Below, one piece after another: positions 1 to 7,720 of a DNA stretch of 64,000 nucleotides. A program made the position numbers and the translations under genes. Location: contig JAJEGS010000027.1 of NCBI GenBank assembly GCA_022819745.1, positions 62,001 to 126,000 of the forward strand, written 5' to 3'. The notes under the pieces were generated by a model. It saw nothing but the letters and a program-made list of their open reading frames with translations. It did not search any database and had not been told where the DNA came from. Every line of letters starts with the position of its first letter. The first letter of the stretch is position 1. Source of the DNA: Candidatus Latescibacterota bacterium. GTDB lineage: Bacteria; Latescibacterota; UBA2968; UBA8231.

Positions 1-35
1 CGTCCGATCTGACCTCGACGCTGAAATTGCTCATA
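1..35 (-). CDS. 5' end of a gene cut by the window edge
   Basis: On the minus strand an ATG at 35 is preceded by AGGAG with a 6-base spacer (complement of about 42-46) and opens a frame beginning MSNFSVEVRSD that runs off the left edge. Only 11 residues are visible, so no product can be named. The good ribosome binding site is the only support. It would be divergent from the small conserved gene at 279. Confidence 0.45.
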
Positions 36-278
36 TGCTGCTCCTAACCCTGGTGGGTTTTAAGTTCCTACGTAAAGAAAAGTATATTCTACGCTATGGG
101 TTGCTCTTAGTCAAGAGCCGTCTTGCCAGCCGTGCTGGCCCAAGATGAAGGGGCTATAAAAGTAGTTGCGATTTTGGCCAGATGGCTTTTTTTTTAGAAA
201 GACTCCCCTACTCAGCGAGAAGTCGTGCTTTGCCGTTCGACTTCCATGCTTCCTCTATATCACACGTAAGGAGATGCC

Positions 279-473
279 ATGGCTTTTTCGCATACGAATT
301 CAAAGGGGGTCACGTATATTCTGCATTCCCGGACTACGACCCTCAAAAACGGGAACTCGCAGACGATTTACTTCTTTGCCAAAACCGAGAAGGAAGGAGC
401 TCTCGACGCGGTGCCGGCTGGCTATCAGGTGTCTGAGAGCAAAAACGGTCTGCCAGTGCTAAAGCGCAGCTAA
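279..473 (+). CDS. small conserved protein of unknown function (64 aa)
   Basis: This 64-residue protein begins MAFSHTNSKG and has the pattern 'NSKG-x-TYILHSR...YFFAK...AL-A-PAGY-V-E-K-GLP-LK'. I recall this pattern from small conserved hypothetical proteins in cyanobacteria and other phyla; the function is unknown. A purine-rich site (AAGGAG at 267-272) sits 6 bases before the ATG, which decides the start over longer readings in other frames. The gene is monocistronic: a strong intrinsic terminator follows 29 bases after the stop. The protein is basic with no signal peptide or membrane segment, so it is presumably cytosolic. High expression is an inference from the strong RBS and terminator. 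Confidence 0.8.
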   Translation: MAFSHTNSKGVTYILHSRTTTLKNGNSQTIYFFAKTEKEGALDAVPAGYQVSESKNGLPVLKRS

Positions 474-502
474 GTAAACCGCTTCGGCTGCGCCTCGTTC
501 AG

Positions 503-554
503 GCCGGTGCCTTTTCTGGATATTCCCCGTCGAGAAAAGGCACCGGCTTTTTTT
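503..554 (+). terminator. intrinsic terminator after the 64-aa gene
   Basis: A perfect 15-bp stem (arms 503-517 and 533-547, GCCGGTGCCTTTTCT and its complement) with a 15-base loop is followed directly by seven T residues at 548-554. This is a textbook Rho-independent terminator for the gene ending at 473. Confidence 0.93.
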
Positions 555-613
555 GCCAAAAAGTGGATACTGTCGCGCTTTTGCCGAGTGTAGGGTTGGC
601 CTATACTATGGGC

Positions 614-1333
614 ATGATGCCAAAAACAGTAAGAGAACAGGCCGCGGCCAACTTGCAGCAACGGCTGGCCGAAAACCCCTACGTAGGCCGCGGCATTGTA
701 ATCGGTCGGGCTATGGAGGGGAGTTGGATGCAGGTTTACTGGATTTCAGGACGCAGTGCCAACAGCCGCAATCGCATCTTCGTCGCCGAGGGCGATGTGT
801 TGCGGACCAAAGCGGCCGATCCGGCGAAGTTGAGCGACCCCACGCTTATCATTTACAATGCCATGCGCGTTTGCGCTCGACGCAGCATTGTTTCCAATGG
901 GGTGCATACCGACGCCATACACGAGGGTTTTGCAGCCGGCCGCAGTCTTGCCGAGAGTTTGGCTGGCTGGCTGCACGAGCCGGATCCGCCCAACTACACG
1001 CCGCGCATAGCGGGCTATGTCGATCTGGAAGCCGATGAAGCTTGGCTCGCCATACTCAAAGCCAGCCCCTTTGATCCCGAGCGCAGCGAACGCCACTTCT
1101 TCCGCTTCGACTGCGTCGAGCCGGGCTATGGTTACGCCATTACCACGTACGACTCAGATGGCGATCCGCTGCCTGCGTTTTCTGGAGTTCCCTACTTGTT
1201 ACCCCTCGCCGCCGCGCCTACCCGCCTCTGGGAGGCGCTAAACCCCGAGCATCGGATCTCGCTTGCGGTGCGCCGCATTGCAGCCGACGGCGCGGTCGAA
1301 ACCGAGATCATCAACCGCTATGAGGCGGTCTAG
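614..1333 (+). CDS. IMP cyclohydrolase-like protein (PurO family)
   Basis: The protein resembles the PurO-type IMP cyclohydrolase family (PF07826), which closes the inosine ring in the last step of purine synthesis. An early Y-V-GRGIVIGR segment is followed by 'GRSANSRNR' (about residues 44-53), like the S/G-R-S-x-x-x-R signature of that family. A later segment contains 'GYGYAITTYDSDGDPLP'. At about 239 aa it has the normal size of the archaeal enzyme. Start choice is open: ATG codons at 608, 614 and 617 are all possible and none has a clear Shine-Dalgarno. A TATACT at 602-607 could be a -10 box that would make the message nearly leaderless. The far upstream start at 563 would begin just behind a terminator and is unlikely. 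The stop codon interlocks with that of the convergent heme synthase gene. Confidence 0.7.
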   Translation: MMPKTVREQAAANLQQRLAENPYVGRGIVIGRAMEGSWMQVYWISGRSANSRNRIFVAEGDVLRTKAADPAKLSDPTLIIYNAMRVCARRSIVSNGVHTDAIHEGFAAGRSLAESLAGWLHEPDPPNYTPRIAGYVDLEADEAWLAILKASPFDPERSERHFFRFDCVEPGYGYAITTYDSDGDPLPAFSGVPYLLPLAAAPTRLWEALNPEHRISLAVRRIAADGAVETEIINRYEAV

Positions 1334-2334
1334 CCTCTGTACGCGCGGTGGCAGAGGAAAAGTGCGGCAGCGAACAGGGCCACAGCCACTGCCTGATGCA
1401 GCGAGGCCAAGGCCAAGGGCACGTGCGCGACGACCGTGCCGATCCCCAAGCCGATTTGCACCACTACCAAGCAGAGGATTAGGCCGGCCCCAGTTTTCAG
1501 GGCTGTGCGGCGGACGGCTACCCACAGTGCTAGGGCCAGCCCGAGGACAGCAAAGGCGAAGAAGCGGTGCTGGAAGTGGACGGTGATGGGGTTGTCAAGC
1601 AGGTTTACCAGCAGCGGCTGCATAGACCACAAGCCGGCCGGAATCCAAACTCCGAACATTTTGGGGAAGGTGTCCGACAGGTGTCCGGCCTTGAGCCCGG
1701 CGACTAGGCCGCCAGCGGCGATTTGGAGGCAGATGGCGGCAAACAGCCAAGTGCAAAGGCGGCGCGTGGTGCGAGGCACTGGCTGAGCCTTTGCCACAGA
1801 CGATAGATAGCCGAGGGCCTGCCAGAGGCAAGCGGCCAAAAGGGCGAGGGCGCAAGAAAGGTGCAAGGTCAAGCGCAGGTGACTTACTTGGGGCCGGTCG
1901 TCTAGGCCGCTCTTGACCATTAGCCAGCCCACCAAGCCCTGGAGGGCGAAGAGCAGGCCAATGCCCAGATAGGTGGGTATGTGGGCGCGAGGAATGGCTC
2001 GGCGGCAGAGGAAATAGAGCAGGGGCACCACAAAGAGCAATCCGGCCAGTCGGCCGAGCAGGCGGTGGCCGAACTCCATGTAGTAGATAAATTTGAATGC
2101 GTCCAGCTCCATGCCATAGTTGACGAGTTGGTATTCGGGTGTCTGCCGGTACTTGGCGAATTCGCTTTCCCAGGCCGCAGCGCTTAGTGGCGGAACGACG
2201 CCGGTGACGACGTTCCACTCGACGATGGATAGGCCCGAGCGGGTCAGGCGCACCCAGCCCCCGTACACTATGAGGACGACGATGAGGGCCGAGACAGCGA
2301 GGAGCCAGACGGCGAGTTGGCGATTGGTGGTCAT
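1330..2334 (-). CDS. ctaA: COX15/CtaA family heme A synthase
   Basis: This integral membrane protein oxidises heme O to heme A for cytochrome oxidase. It has about eight hydrophobic segments. After the first comes 'YGGWVRLTRSGLSIVEW', typical of COX15-type enzymes, then 'MEFGHRLLGRLAG' (heme-ligand His), 'HLRLTLHLSCALALL' and 'HFQHRFFAFAVLG' with further conserved His residues. The ATG at 2334 (MTTNRQLAVWLL) fits the family N-terminus. A start at 2403 would add 23 non-hydrophobic residues and reach toward the divergent SDR promoter. The gene stands alone, and its stop overlaps the stop of the IMP cyclohydrolase-like gene by two bases (CTAG). It implies aerobic respiration with an a-type oxidase. 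Confidence 0.9.
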   Translation of the reverse strand: MTTNRQLAVWLLAVSALIVVLIVYGGWVRLTRSGLSIVEWNVVTGVVPPLSAAAWESEFAKYRQTPEYQLVNYGMELDAFKFIYYMEFGHRLLGRLAGLLFVVPLLYFLCRRAIPRAHIPTYLGIGLLFALQGLVGWLMVKSGLDDRPQVSHLRLTLHLSCALALLAACLWQALGYLSSVAKAQPVPRTTRRLCTWLFAAICLQIAAGGLVAGLKAGHLSDTFPKMFGVWIPAGLWSMQPLLVNLLDNPITVHFQHRFFAFAVLGLALALWVAVRRTALKTGAGLILCLVVVQIGLGIGTVVAHVPLALASLHQAVAVALFAAALFLCHRAYRG

Positions 2335-2430
2335 GTGGCGGGGTTTGAACAAATCACTCGTAGAAAATACTCTATGGCGATAGATTGGCAACTTTTGCCG
2401 CATCGCCGCACGCGATAGAAGGAGGTACGT

Positions 2431-3171
2431 GTGAAGCTAGCAAACAAAGATGCGTTGGTAACTGGCGGGTCCACCGGCATTGGCCGGGCCGCTGCCGAGC
2501 TGTTCGCCCAAGAAGGCGCGCGCGTCCACATCATTGATTACAACGAGTCGGAGGGCCGAGCCGCGGTGGAGCAGATCGAGGCCGCAGGGGGCCAAGCGCA
2601 TTTCTATGCCACGGACGTGCGATTGGAGGAGAGTGTAGCCGCGTCGGTCGCGCAGATCAGAGAGCACACCGCCCACCTCGATGTGGCGGTTTTCTCGGCC
2701 GGGGTCTTGACGGGGGCGTTCAAGACGATTGAGGAGCTGTCAGAGGAGGATTGGGATGCGACGCTCGACACCAACCTGAAGGGCACCTTTCTGTCAGCCA
2801 AATACGCGACGCCGCTCTTGGCGGCAGCCGGCCAATCCGTACTGCTGATTATCGCCTCGGGAGCGGGCGTGCGGGGCGGCTCCTCGTCCTATGCTTATGC
2901 AGCGAGCAAGGCTGGGCAGCACGGGTTGCACTACAAGCTCGAAGGTGAGTTAGGCCCCAAGGGGGTGCGCTTGCACGTGATTTGCCCCGGGGGGATTGCA
3001 ACGCCGCTGAAGCTGGAGAATATAGCGCAGGGGGCAGAGGCCGCAGGCCGCGATCCAGAGGAAGCAAAGCAGAACGCCGTGCTGGGGGACCCGATGGGGA
3101 TAGCGCGGATTTTGGCGTTTTTGGCTTCCGAGGAAGGGTCTTACGTGCGGGGAACGGTGTTCACTCGATAG
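2431..3171 (+). CDS. short-chain dehydrogenase/reductase (SDR)
   Basis: A classical SDR of 246 aa. The NAD(P)-binding TGGSTGIG motif lies at about residues 11-18. An acidic D at the end of the second beta strand ('HIIDYNESEG') favours NAD(H). The catalytic YxxxK appears as 'YAYAASKAG' near residue 155, preceded by the 'IASGAG' serine strand and followed by the 'PGGIATPL' loop. The GTG start at 2431 is chosen because AGAAGGAGGT lies just upstream. The substrate cannot be read from sequence. The neighbour on the opposite strand is a PhyH-type dioxygenase, a common pairing in uncultured marine bacteria. The last residues (TVFTR) are shorter than the usual 'DGG' tail. Confidence 0.88.
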   Translation: MKLANKDALVTGGSTGIGRAAAELFAQEGARVHIIDYNESEGRAAVEQIEAAGGQAHFYATDVRLEESVAASVAQIREHTAHLDVAVFSAGVLTGAFKTIEELSEEDWDATLDTNLKGTFLSAKYATPLLAAAGQSVLLIIASGAGVRGGSSSYAYAASKAGQHGLHYKLEGELGPKGVRLHVICPGGIATPLKLENIAQGAEAAGRDPEEAKQNAVLGDPMGIARILAFLASEEGSYVRGTVFTR

Positions 3172-3173
3172 CG

Positions 3174-4010
3174 TTAGGCGCGTTCCCAACGGCTGGGGTC
3201 TAGGCCCGGGGCCTCGGAGGCCATGTTCGGGGGCTTGTTGCCGCCGTCGTAGTCCCAGTGGCGCGTGTTGCGGTCGGCGAAGAGCGGGTGAATTTCGTCG
3301 GGTAAGGTCTGGAGGTCTTCCTCGTCCCAGGGGTTGATTTTGTCAACTGGCCCGGCCCAAGCGGGGCGGTAGGCGATGGCCAGCATTTCGCGCGGGTAGG
3401 TGCCGACGTTGGGGAAGTTGCCGTGGAAGACACGGTGGTGGATGAGCACGGCAGAACCGGCCTTGCAGGGAACCATGACTTCCTCGGGATGGGATTCGTA
3501 GCGCGTATAGGGGTTGGCGTCGGCGTGCAGGCACAGGTGCGAGCGCGGGACCACGCGGAAAGGCGAGACCTCTGGGATGAGGTCGTCGAGATAGTAGAGC
3601 ACCCGTATCAAAACCGGGCAAGAGCCTTCAAAGCCGAAAATTTGGGAACCGTAGGGTTGGCCATCGGCGTGGAGGCTGATGCCGGGGTGGCCGGGTTCGG
3701 AGCGCGCATAGCCGTAGTGCATGAAGATCACTTCGTCGCCTAACAGTTCGCGCAAAAACGCGAGCGTTGGCGGGTGGCCGAGTAGGGCGGTGATTTCGCC
3801 GCCGTCGAATTGGATGTTGCTGCGGCCGCGCTGGCGTTTGCTGTAATCGACGGCTTTGGTCTCGAAAGTAGCGGTGATGGCTTTGAGGCGGGCGATGTGG
3901 TCGGCGTCGAGCAGGTCGGGCAAGACGAGATAGCCCTCGACTTCGAGTTGGCGGATGCGTTGGCCAGTGGTGAGGGCGGACCAGTCGCGGTCGTCGATGC
4001 GGGGTGTCAT
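3174..4010 (-). CDS. phytanoyl-CoA dioxygenase (PhyH) family protein
   Basis: A 278-aa Fe(II)/2-oxoglutarate-dependent oxygenase of the PhyH superfamily. The metal-binding facial triad can be read as H-x-D in 'SLHADGQPYGS' (about residues 143-153) and the distal His in 'IHHRVFHGNFPNVG' (near 212), with a downstream Arg in 'YPREMLAIAYRP' that would bind 2-oxoglutarate. The N-terminus 'VEGYLVLPDLLDADHIARLK' is typical. The substrate is unknown; such genes are multiplied in poribacteria-like genomes. It ends two bases after the SDR stop, tail to tail. A second, divergent family member lies at 9453-10265. Confidence 0.88.
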   Translation of the reverse strand: MTPRIDDRDWSALTTGQRIRQLEVEGYLVLPDLLDADHIARLKAITATFETKAVDYSKRQRGRSNIQFDGGEITALLGHPPTLAFLRELLGDEVIFMHYGYARSEPGHPGISLHADGQPYGSQIFGFEGSCPVLIRVLYYLDDLIPEVSPFRVVPRSHLCLHADANPYTRYESHPEEVMVPCKAGSAVLIHHRVFHGNFPNVGTYPREMLAIAYRPAWAGPVDKINPWDEEDLQTLPDEIHPLFADRNTRHWDYDGGNKPPNMASEAPGLDPSRWERA

Positions 4011-4182
4011 GGTTGTTCTCCTTGAGGGGTGCTACCGAAAGGATACGGCATTGAGTAGCCGCAATCAACGGCGGCGACGTGGTCTCCGGAATCAGATGCG
4101 ATGTGAAAAAACTGGACGAGAACTGCTTTGCCGAAGATATGTAACGGCGCGGCAATAGAGTTTTCACAGAAATACGGCATCC

Positions 4183-5292
4183 ATGCAAACCACCGCTAAG
4201 CTGATATGCGGTCCTGCCCAGTCCATGGCGGGAATCGCGGATGAGTCGGTCGATTTGATCGTCACCTCGCCGCCCTATCCGATGGTGGAAATGTGGGATG
4301 AGATTTTTGCGCTCCAGGACGGTCGCATTGGGGAGCAATTGTTGCGCGGCAATGGACAGGCCGCTTTCGCGCTCATGCACGAATTGCTTGATGCGGTTTG
4401 GCTGGAGTGCAACCGCGTCATGAAGCCGGGGGCCATTGCCTGCATCAACATTGGCGACGCCACCCGCACCTTGGATGGCGACTTTCAGTTATACTCCAAT
4501 CACTCCCGCATCCTCAGCAGCTTCCTTGGCCAAGGTTTTGCCGCTTTGCCCGATATACTCTGGCGCAAACAGACCAACGCCCCCAACAAATTTATGGGGT
4601 CTGGAATGCTGCCCGTAGGAGCGTATGTGACCTACGAGCACGAGTACATTCTCGTGCTTAGAAAAGGGCGGCGGCGGACATTCACAACGGCCGCGGAGAA
4701 AGCCAAGCGCCGCGAGAGCGCCTTCTTTTGGGAGGAGCGCAACGTCTGGTTCTCGGACGTGTGGCTCGATGTGAAGGGAACTTCGCAAGGGCTGGTTGAT
4801 GCGCCGACCCGCGAGCGCAGCGCGGCTTTTCCGTTTGAATTGGCCTACCGACTCATCTGCATGTTTTCCGTCAAAGAAGACGTGGTGCTTGATCCGTTTG
4901 CGGGGACGGGAACGACGCTGGCGGCTGCCTTAACAGCGGGAAGAAATTCGGTCGGCGTGGAGATTGACGAGACGTTGGTGCGGGTCGCGCAAGATTTGCT
5001 ACGCTCCACACCTCCTGCGGCCAACGAGTACAACCACGCCCGGCTGGCCCGTCACGCGGAATGGGCTGCCGCGCGCACGGAAGAGCGCGGCCCGTTAAAA
5101 TACGCGAGCCGCCACTACGGATTTCCGGTAATGACGGCTCAGGAACAAGACTTGTTGTTAAACGAAGTTACAGAAATTGCTGACGGGGCCGACGGTATGA
5201 CGCTGGTGACCCAGTACAGCGAAAAACCGCAAGCGTACCAGCGCAAATGCAAGGCCACTCCGCAGCAGACGCTGCTGCCGCTAGGTTGTTAA
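4183..5292 (+). CDS. solitary DNA methyltransferase, beta-class N4-cytosine type
   Basis: A 369-aa S-adenosylmethionine-dependent DNA methyltransferase. The catalytic motif IV TSPPY (about residues 28-32) precedes the SAM-binding motif 'DPFAGTGTT' (about residues 235-243), the order of beta-class enzymes. TSPPY rather than DPPY points to N4-cytosine methylation. 'VTYEHEYILVLRKG' and 'RNVWFSDVW' are usual family elements. No restriction endonuclease gene is adjacent: the neighbours are PhyH upstream and a small coiled-coil gene whose stop overlaps convergently. It therefore looks like an orphan regulatory or protective methylase. The recognition site cannot be inferred. Confidence 0.88.
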   Translation: MQTTAKLICGPAQSMAGIADESVDLIVTSPPYPMVEMWDEIFALQDGRIGEQLLRGNGQAAFALMHELLDAVWLECNRVMKPGAIACINIGDATRTLDGDFQLYSNHSRILSSFLGQGFAALPDILWRKQTNAPNKFMGSGMLPVGAYVTYEHEYILVLRKGRRRTFTTAAEKAKRRESAFFWEERNVWFSDVWLDVKGTSQGLVDAPTRERSAAFPFELAYRLICMFSVKEDVVLDPFAGTGTTLAAALTAGRNSVGVEIDETLVRVAQDLLRSTPPAANEYNHARLARHAEWAAARTEERGPLKYASRHYGFPVMTAQEQDLLLNEVTEIADGADGMTLVTQYSEKPQAYQRKCKATPQQTLLPLGC

Positions 5293-5609
5293 TCGGCGGT
5301 GCTCTCTTCCGCGCGCACCGCACTCTGCAGCGCTTCATAGGCTGCCTCGCAATCGGCGAGCGCAGCACTCTGCTCTTTGATCTGTTGATTCAGCGCTTGT
5401 ACTTGATCGTCGGTCACGGGGTCGGAACCGGCTTCGAGAAGCTGGTGGACCCGCGCTCCGAGATCCGCTTGGGTGCGGTGGAGCTGGTTTTTGGCAGCGG
5501 CGATATCGAGCCGGGCCCGCGCTAGACGGGTCAGGTCGCCGGCCTTGTCGGCGGCGGCCGCCGCGCCTTCTTGCAGCCCTTTCACTAGATTGTTCCACAG
5601 GTTGTCCAC
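5289..5609 (-). CDS. small helical/coiled-coil protein (106 aa)
   Basis: A 106-residue, Ala/Gln/Glu-rich, almost entirely helical protein beginning MDNLWNNLVKGLQEGAAAAA, with heptad-like stretches from about residue 25 to the end. I do not recognise a family; the length and composition resemble small phage-shock-like or structural coiled-coil proteins. It is the third gene of a minus-strand run rpsR-BMC protein-this gene, 16 bases behind the BMC gene, so it may be co-expressed with the shell protein. Its stop codon overlaps the stop of the convergent methyltransferase gene. Confidence 0.6.
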   Translation of the reverse strand: MDNLWNNLVKGLQEGAAAAADKAGDLTRLARARLDIAAAKNQLHRTQADLGARVHQLLEAGSDPVTDDQVQALNQQIKEQSAALADCEAAYEALQSAVRAEESTAD

Positions 5610-5625
5610 TGAGACCTCGTATGGT

Positions 5626-6075
5626 TTAAGTGTCTGGTTCCGAGGCGCGGCGCAGTTCGCGGAGGAGCGCCTCTTTGTTGGCCCGCGAAACTTGGCGGCC
5701 TTTGAGCTGAGCGTCGGGTAGCTGGCGCACGAGTTGGCGCAGGCGGGCGACTGGCAAGCCCTCTAGCTCGTCGGGAGGTGGCTGCGCTGGCGGGGTAGCT
5801 ACTTGGGGTTGGTGCAGGAGCAGGTTTTCTATGTCTAAATGGGGGGCGGGAATGACGCGGTGACTGATCACTTGGCTGACCTTGAGCGCGGCTTCGACGC
5901 CGGCTTGCACCGCCACTTGGACGGCGGCAACCTCACCTCTGAAGTGCGTTGAAACTAGCCCGCCGCCGATGGGCTTGATGCCGAGGAGCTCGACTGGAGC
6001 GGATTTTACGGCTGCGTCGGATGCTTCGATGACGCCGACGAGACCGCGGGTCTCAATCAGCCCTATGGCAGCCAT
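5626..6075 (-). CDS. bacterial microcompartment (BMC) domain shell protein with C-terminal extension
   Basis: Residues 1-85 form a BMC shell-protein domain: 'AIGLIETRGLVGVIEASDAA', then 'KPIGGGLVSTHFRGEVAAVQVAVQAGVEAA' and the closing 'VISHRVIPAPH'. Such proteins assemble as hexamers tiling microcompartment shells. After a Pro/Gln-rich linker (about 90-110) comes a 40-residue tail, 'LPVARLRQLVRQLP...SRANKEALLRELRRA'. It looks like a small helix-turn-helix of SAP or Rho-N type that could bind nucleic acid (inference). No other microcompartment genes are visible in the window. The gene starts 18 bases after rpsR, so it is probably translated from the same message. Confidence 0.85.
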   Translation of the reverse strand: MAAIGLIETRGLVGVIEASDAAVKSAPVELLGIKPIGGGLVSTHFRGEVAAVQVAVQAGVEAALKVSQVISHRVIPAPHLDIENLLLHQPQVATPPAQPPPDELEGLPVARLRQLVRQLPDAQLKGRQVSRANKEALLRELRRASEPDT

Positions 6076-6093
6076 TGGGCGCGCATGGCTTGG

Positions 6094-6321
6094 TCAACGA
6101 GTGTCGTTGAGGGTATGGGGGACGAGCGCTAAATAGCGGGCGCGCTTGATGGCGCGGACGACGCGCGTCTGTTGCTTGCGCGTGGCACCGGTGCGCCGGG
6201 CCGATTCGATTTTGCCGGTCGGCGTGATAAACTTGACTAGGACATCGAGGCGCTTGTAGTCGATGTCTTCGGACTTGAGCTTGGCTACGGCCTCTCGGCG
6301 CGAGCTGCGAAACTTGGCGAT
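6094..6321 (-). CDS. rpsR: 30S ribosomal protein bS18, apparent AUC start codon
   Basis: The product matches bS18: 'IDYKRLDVLVKFITPTGKIESARRTGATRKQQ', then 'VVRAIKRARYLALVPH', the usual C-terminal part that docks with bS6 in the 30S platform. The frame has no ATG, GTG or TTG near the expected N-terminus. An AAGGAG lies at 6329-6334 (minus strand) exactly 7 bases before an ATC codon at 6321-6319. Reading that codon as Met gives MAKFRSSRREAV... and a 75-aa protein, a normal bS18 length. The nearest conventional in-frame start, GTG at 6363, has no Shine-Dalgarno and would add an unusual 14-residue extension. The bS6 and SSB genes often found beside rpsR are absent. Confidence 0.85.
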   Translation of the reverse strand: MAKFRSSRREAVAKLKSEDIDYKRLDVLVKFITPTGKIESARRTGATRKQQTRVVRAIKRARYLALVPHTLNDTR

Positions 6322-6390
6322 GACGACGCTCCTTTTTAAGGCACCCGCTTGGTGCGGATGCACAAGTTCAAAAAGACAAAAAGTACAGGA

Positions 6391-6424
6391 GGGGCCGGGG
6401 AATGTCAATATATCCCCCGGCCCC
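6391..6424 (-). terminator. GC-rich hairpin between the Gfo/Idh gene and rpsR
   Basis: A perfect 10-bp G/C stem (arms 6391-6400 and 6415-6424) with a 14-base loop lies 9 bases after the minus-strand dehydrogenase stop. On that strand it is followed by a T-rich but not pure stretch. It could terminate the dehydrogenase message or form part of the rpsR leader. Confidence 0.5.
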
Positions 6425-6432
6425 GGCCCTGC

Positions 6433-7599
6433 TCAACGCGGATTCATTTCGTCGTGGAGCTGGCGCATGATTTGGTGGTGCCCCATGCCCTCGTCCCGGA
6501 GCTTTTTGTACTTGGCTTCGTCGATGCCCTCGCGCTTGAGAAAGCCGCGGATGTCGTAGCGGCCCTCGACTTCTACGGGCAGACCGCCCTCCTCGACCAT
6601 GAGTTGGAGGGGATATCCCTTTTCTTGTAGCGGCAAGTGGATCGCGCGGTTGCGGCGCGCCGATTCGTAGAGGGCCATCATGATTTCCACGGTGTCGCGG
6701 GCTGTGGTGCCGGCGTTGCGGTGTTCGGCCTTGTGGCCTTCGAGACAGGCGATGAGTTCGCGGACTTGAGCGGCGTTGGTGTTGCCGCCAATGGCCTTGG
6801 AGCCTTCGGTGAGCGTGAGATCGACGTAGCGCCAGCCGCTAGAGGAGGCATTCATAATCTGGAGCCGGGTTTCGCTCACCGATAAGAGTCCTTCGCTGCC
6901 GCGGATTTCAAAGCAGCCGGCCCCAGCCCCCTCGCGCATGAGGTCGGACTGAATAAAAAGTTGGAGATCGCCGGCGAAGTGGACCAAGCCCATGCAGGCG
7001 TCTTCGATCATGGTGTCGCGCTCGTAGCGGTCGGTGCGGCGCTCGACGGCACCCATGACCCATTGGGCGCGGGGGTCGCCGAGCACGAAGCGCGAGCCGT
7101 CGATGGAGTGCGTGCCCCAGTTGGTCAGGCCGTCGGCGACCTTGTTGGTGACGAAGATCGGCTCGCCAATCGCGCCCTCTTCGACTAGCGCTTTAGCCTT
7201 TTCCCAACCCGGAGTAAAGCGGCGCTGATGGCTAATGACCAGTTGAGTGCCGTGCGCTTCGCAGGCATCGACCATGGAGTCGGCTGCGGCCATGCCGATA
7301 GCCATGGGCTTTTCGCAGATGACGGCGCGGGCACCGCCGCCGGCTGCGGCAATGGTGGGTGCCGGATGCAAAAGGTGCCAAGTGCAGACGCTGACGATGT
7401 CGGGCTTGGCCCTTTCCATCATCTCTTCGACTGTCCCAAATTCCTGCGGGATGCCGTATGTGTCCACGTAGGTTTTGCGGGCCATGGGAACTGGGTCAGC
7501 GACGGCGATCACCTCGACCTCGTCCACGAGATTGTAGCCTTCCATGTGGGCGTTGCCGATGGAGCCACAGCCGACGATTGCCGCGGTATAGCGTTTCAT
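6433..7599 (-). CDS. Gfo/Idh/MocA family oxidoreductase
   Basis: A 388-aa NAD(P)-dependent sugar or inositol-type dehydrogenase. The N-terminal Rossmann fold carries 'AIVGCGSIGNAHMEGY' (residues 7-22). 'VICEKPMAIGM' near residue 95 contains the conserved EKP lysine, and 'NWGTHSIDGSRFVLGD' near 170 holds the catalytic-region His and Asp. The substrate is unknown; the family oxidises or reduces sugars, inositols and related polyols. RBS: AAGGAG before the ATG at 7599. The gene is flanked by a hairpin on its 3' side and appears to be a single transcription unit. The C-terminus ('GYPLQLMVEEGGLP...') is a short extra region beyond the family core. Confidence 0.9.
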   Translation of the reverse strand: MKRYTAAIVGCGSIGNAHMEGYNLVDEVEVIAVADPVPMARKTYVDTYGIPQEFGTVEEMMERAKPDIVSVCTWHLLHPAPTIAAAGGGARAVICEKPMAIGMAAADSMVDACEAHGTQLVISHQRRFTPGWEKAKALVEEGAIGEPIFVTNKVADGLTNWGTHSIDGSRFVLGDPRAQWVMGAVERRTDRYERDTMIEDACMGLVHFAGDLQLFIQSDLMREGAGAGCFEIRGSEGLLSVSETRLQIMNASSSGWRYVDLTLTEGSKAIGGNTNAAQVRELIACLEGHKAEHRNAGTTARDTVEIMMALYESARRNRAIHLPLQEKGYPLQLMVEEGGLPVEVEGRYDIRGFLKREGIDEAKYKKLRDEGMGHHQIMRQLHDEMNPR

Positions 7600-7720
7600 A
7601 GAGGATATCTCCTTGGCGAAAACGTGATAGATGGGACATAATAAAGAATAGGCATTAGGTTCTCTTCAAGTCCGCAGGCCGTACCAATCGAGATTGCAGG
7701 ATTGGGGGCGACTACCAATT

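Noticed and set aside
3628..4380. 250-codon minus-strand frame crossing the PhyH and methyltransferase starts
   Set aside because: Overlaps two confident genes; low-complexity RRPRPH-rich translation indicates a GC-driven artefact.
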